A DNA stretch of 64,000 bases, taken from positions 186,001 to 250,000 of the forward strand of contig NEEC01000025.1 in assembly GCA_002189035.1 (NCBI GenBank), in the 5' to 3' direction. The notes beneath the pieces are model-generated. The model worked only from the letters and a program-made list of their open reading frames with translations. It had not been told where the DNA came from and ran no database searches. A program made the translations under genes and the position numbers. The stretch comes from Utricularia gibba. Taxonomy: Eukaryota > Streptophyta > Magnoliopsida > Lamiales > Lentibulariaceae. Below, in pieces: positions 62,401 through 64,000 of the stretch (position 1 is its first letter; the number at the start of each line of letters is the position of its first letter).

Positions 62401-63270
62401 ATGGAAGATGGCACCCAGTTGGTTTCTAGGGCGTCACAATGCCCAAATGGTAATCATTTTTGCTTAGTAGCGTAGCTTCTCTGGTTTTCATCGTTGCTGA
62501 AGTGTAGAAAGTGTAGCATGGAATAAAAATGTCGACTCTCTCTTTCTTTCTCTATGTGTGTATATAGGGGCAGAAGCACCCACTGGTGATGCTGATGAAA
62601 TCAAGGAACCTCCCAGTAAAATTCAGAAGCTCCATCAACAATTTTTTCGGGTCAAAAAGCTCTCCGAGAACGCCATTTTGCCGTCAAGGGGTTCCCCTCT
62701 TGCTGCTGGATATGACCTTTACAGGTACATGTAGTTCAAGTAAATGGATAAAAAACTTATCTTCACTGTAAATGGGCTCCATTCCTTAAAGCAAAAGAGA
62801 AAAGGGAAAACCCCAGTGCTGGATTATAACCCTTTATTCTAACTTCCAGTGCAGCTGACACCATCGTCCCCGCCCGAGGCAAGGCCCTGGTACCCACTGA
62901 TCTGAGCATCGCCATCCCTGAAGACACTTACGCCAGAGTTGGTAAATAATGCATAAAACCCTCTGCTCTTCCTCTGGCTTATCTCATCTTATACATCCCT
63001 TTGGCAATGTTTTGGCTACCGGAAGCACCCCGGTCGGGCTTAGCATGGAAGCATTCGATCGACGTGGGCGCCGGTGTAATTGACGCCGACTACAGGGGGC
63101 CTGTTGGGGTGATTCTGTTCAACCATTCCGATACAGACTTCAACGTGAAGGCTGGTGACCGGGTCGCGCAGATGATCATTGAAAAGATTGTAACTCCTGA
63201 GATTCTGGAAGTGGATGATCTTGATGCAACTGTTAGGGGGGATGGAGGCTTCGGATCCACAGGCGTATAA
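62401..63270 (+). CDS. DUT1: Deoxyuridine triphosphatase (dUTPase)
   Basis: Exons 62401-62449, 62568-62724, 62850-62941 and 63026-63270 give 180 aa, a usual length for plants. The five trimeric-dUTPase motifs are all readable: [14 protein letters not shown] (motif 1), PRSGLAWK (2), [17 protein letters not shown] (3), GDRVAQMII (4) and [10 protein letters not shown] (5). It hydrolyses dUTP to dUMP and PPi, which prevents uracil incorporation and feeds thymidylate synthesis. The catalytic Asp lies in the motif-3 VIDADYRG. No clear transit peptide is present, suggesting a nuclear/cytosolic form. Confidence 0.95.
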
Positions 63271-64000
63271 CCAACCGGCTACTTGAATTTCACTTTGCTC
63301 TGTTCTTTTGTTGTCATGTGATGTGATCATCTCTGCACTGTAATCCGTGTGAAGTGGGCCTCATATGAGACGACTTCACTTCATAGTGTACTTGAACCCG
63401 TTTTGGCCCACGTTTCCGGCCCAAATTTATTCCCTCGTTCTGTCGAAGTTGGGCCCAAACCACACCAATGGGAGTGCAAAATTTCGTGTTTGTTAAATGG
63501 AATAAAAATTATTAAAATTGAAAGTTGATATTTCTAAGTTTTAGAGTATGTAAATCTCATTACCAAACACACTCTAAATGAATTTCAGTAACTTTAGGTT
63601 CGTCATCGTATTGACAAATATAGCATTGAGATTATTTCACTTTGTAGCTATAGTTGAATCAAGGTTGGATTTTCAATCCAATTCCAATTCAAACATCCTT
63701 ATTTTTAAAAGTGTATTTTAGAAAATTGGCTATATAATCTTTCTCTTTTATACACTACGATCAGAATTTTATAGATACGTAGGTTATTTTTCTCATACAT
63801 TCAAAAAACATTATCCATTTCTACAATGCATACTAAGGTATTATAATATGAATATGATGTATATTTGATAGTTGGTGTAGTCAACAAAATAAAATTACTA
63901 AACTCAAAACTACATCAAACTATCTCCCAAACATATTCTAAGTGGAAACTACTAAATACAACGAACTTTTGAAATCTTGAATTAGACCCTTTTTTTTCGA
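63271..64000. other. dUTPase 3' region and AT-rich end of window
   Basis: 3' UTR to about 63400, then AT-rich sequence to the window end without coding signal. Confidence 0.45.

Overview
This is plant nuclear DNA, almost certainly from a dicot. The genes are spliced at GT/AG introns and encode plant-only or plastid-linked proteins: FTSHI5, the chloroplast DnaJ-ferredoxin protein DJC76, lumazine synthase, GGPP synthase, BZR1-type and tapetal bHLH transcription factors, DA1, JINGUBANG and EXA1. I found no virus, transposon ORF, CRISPR array or rRNA/tRNA gene. About 26 protein genes and one pseudogene fit in 64 kb (roughly one per 2.4 kb). Introns are mostly about 70-200 bp and intergenic gaps mostly 0.1-1.5 kb, so the genome is very compact. 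That density recalls small-genome Lamiales such as bladderworts, but this is an inference and the species is not proven.

Layout, left to right. 1-1091: 3' end of FTSHI5 (+). 1543-2178: GID8-like LisH/CTLH protein (-). 3412-6589: PWI-like/RRM RNA-binding protein (-). 7609-9225: makorin E3 ligase (-). 9896-10800: decayed PSRP2 pseudogene (+). 11629-12816: RMA-type RING protein (+). 13471-14868: bHLH10/89/91-type factor (+). 15459-16479: complex I assembly factor NDUFAF3 (+). 17402-20075: syntaxin SYP132 (+). 20255-23210: AMP1 carboxypeptidase (-). 23.2-25.5 kb: the longest stretch without a recognised gene. 25480-25989: putatively myristoylated protein (-), head-to-head with a THA8-like PPR gene (26071-26952, +). 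27386-29391: BUBR1/Mad3 (+). 29879-31395: lumazine synthase (-). 31759-33033: JINGUBANG WD40 protein (-). 34531-36097: DJC76 (+). 37424-39713: DA1 (+). 41297-43152: PQ-loop transporter (+). 43290-43988: membrane RMA/RNF185-type RING ligase (-). 44793-45956: GGPP synthase (+). 46037-46853: thaumatin-like protein (-). 48089-49092: NEDD8 E2 RCE1 (+). 50026-51296: BES1/BZR1 family (+). 52862-53094: small subunit of serine palmitoyltransferase (-). 54155-54908: DUF1195-type membrane protein (+). 55296-62022: EXA1 GYF protein (-). 62401-63270: dUTPase (+).

The genes form no biosynthetic or defence cluster; this looks like ordinary euchromatin holding housekeeping and developmental genes. Several neighbours are tightly paired: the 25989/26071 start codons are 81 bp apart, EXA1 and dUTPase share 378 bp, and the GGPPS and thaumatin stops are 80 bp apart.

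The most notable signal is a series of six single-base deletions in otherwise perfect coding exons of four genes (AMP1, GGPPS, the thaumatin-like protein and three times in EXA1). Five lie at a mononucleotide run and one at a GG pair. Everything else in those genes is intact, so I think residual assembly error is the likeliest cause. Each affected gene would be mis-annotated as broken, and a real AMP1 loss would matter biologically. By contrast the PSRP2 copy has several frameshifts, an in-frame stop and no last exon, and is a real pseudogene. I found no convincing undescribed biological system.
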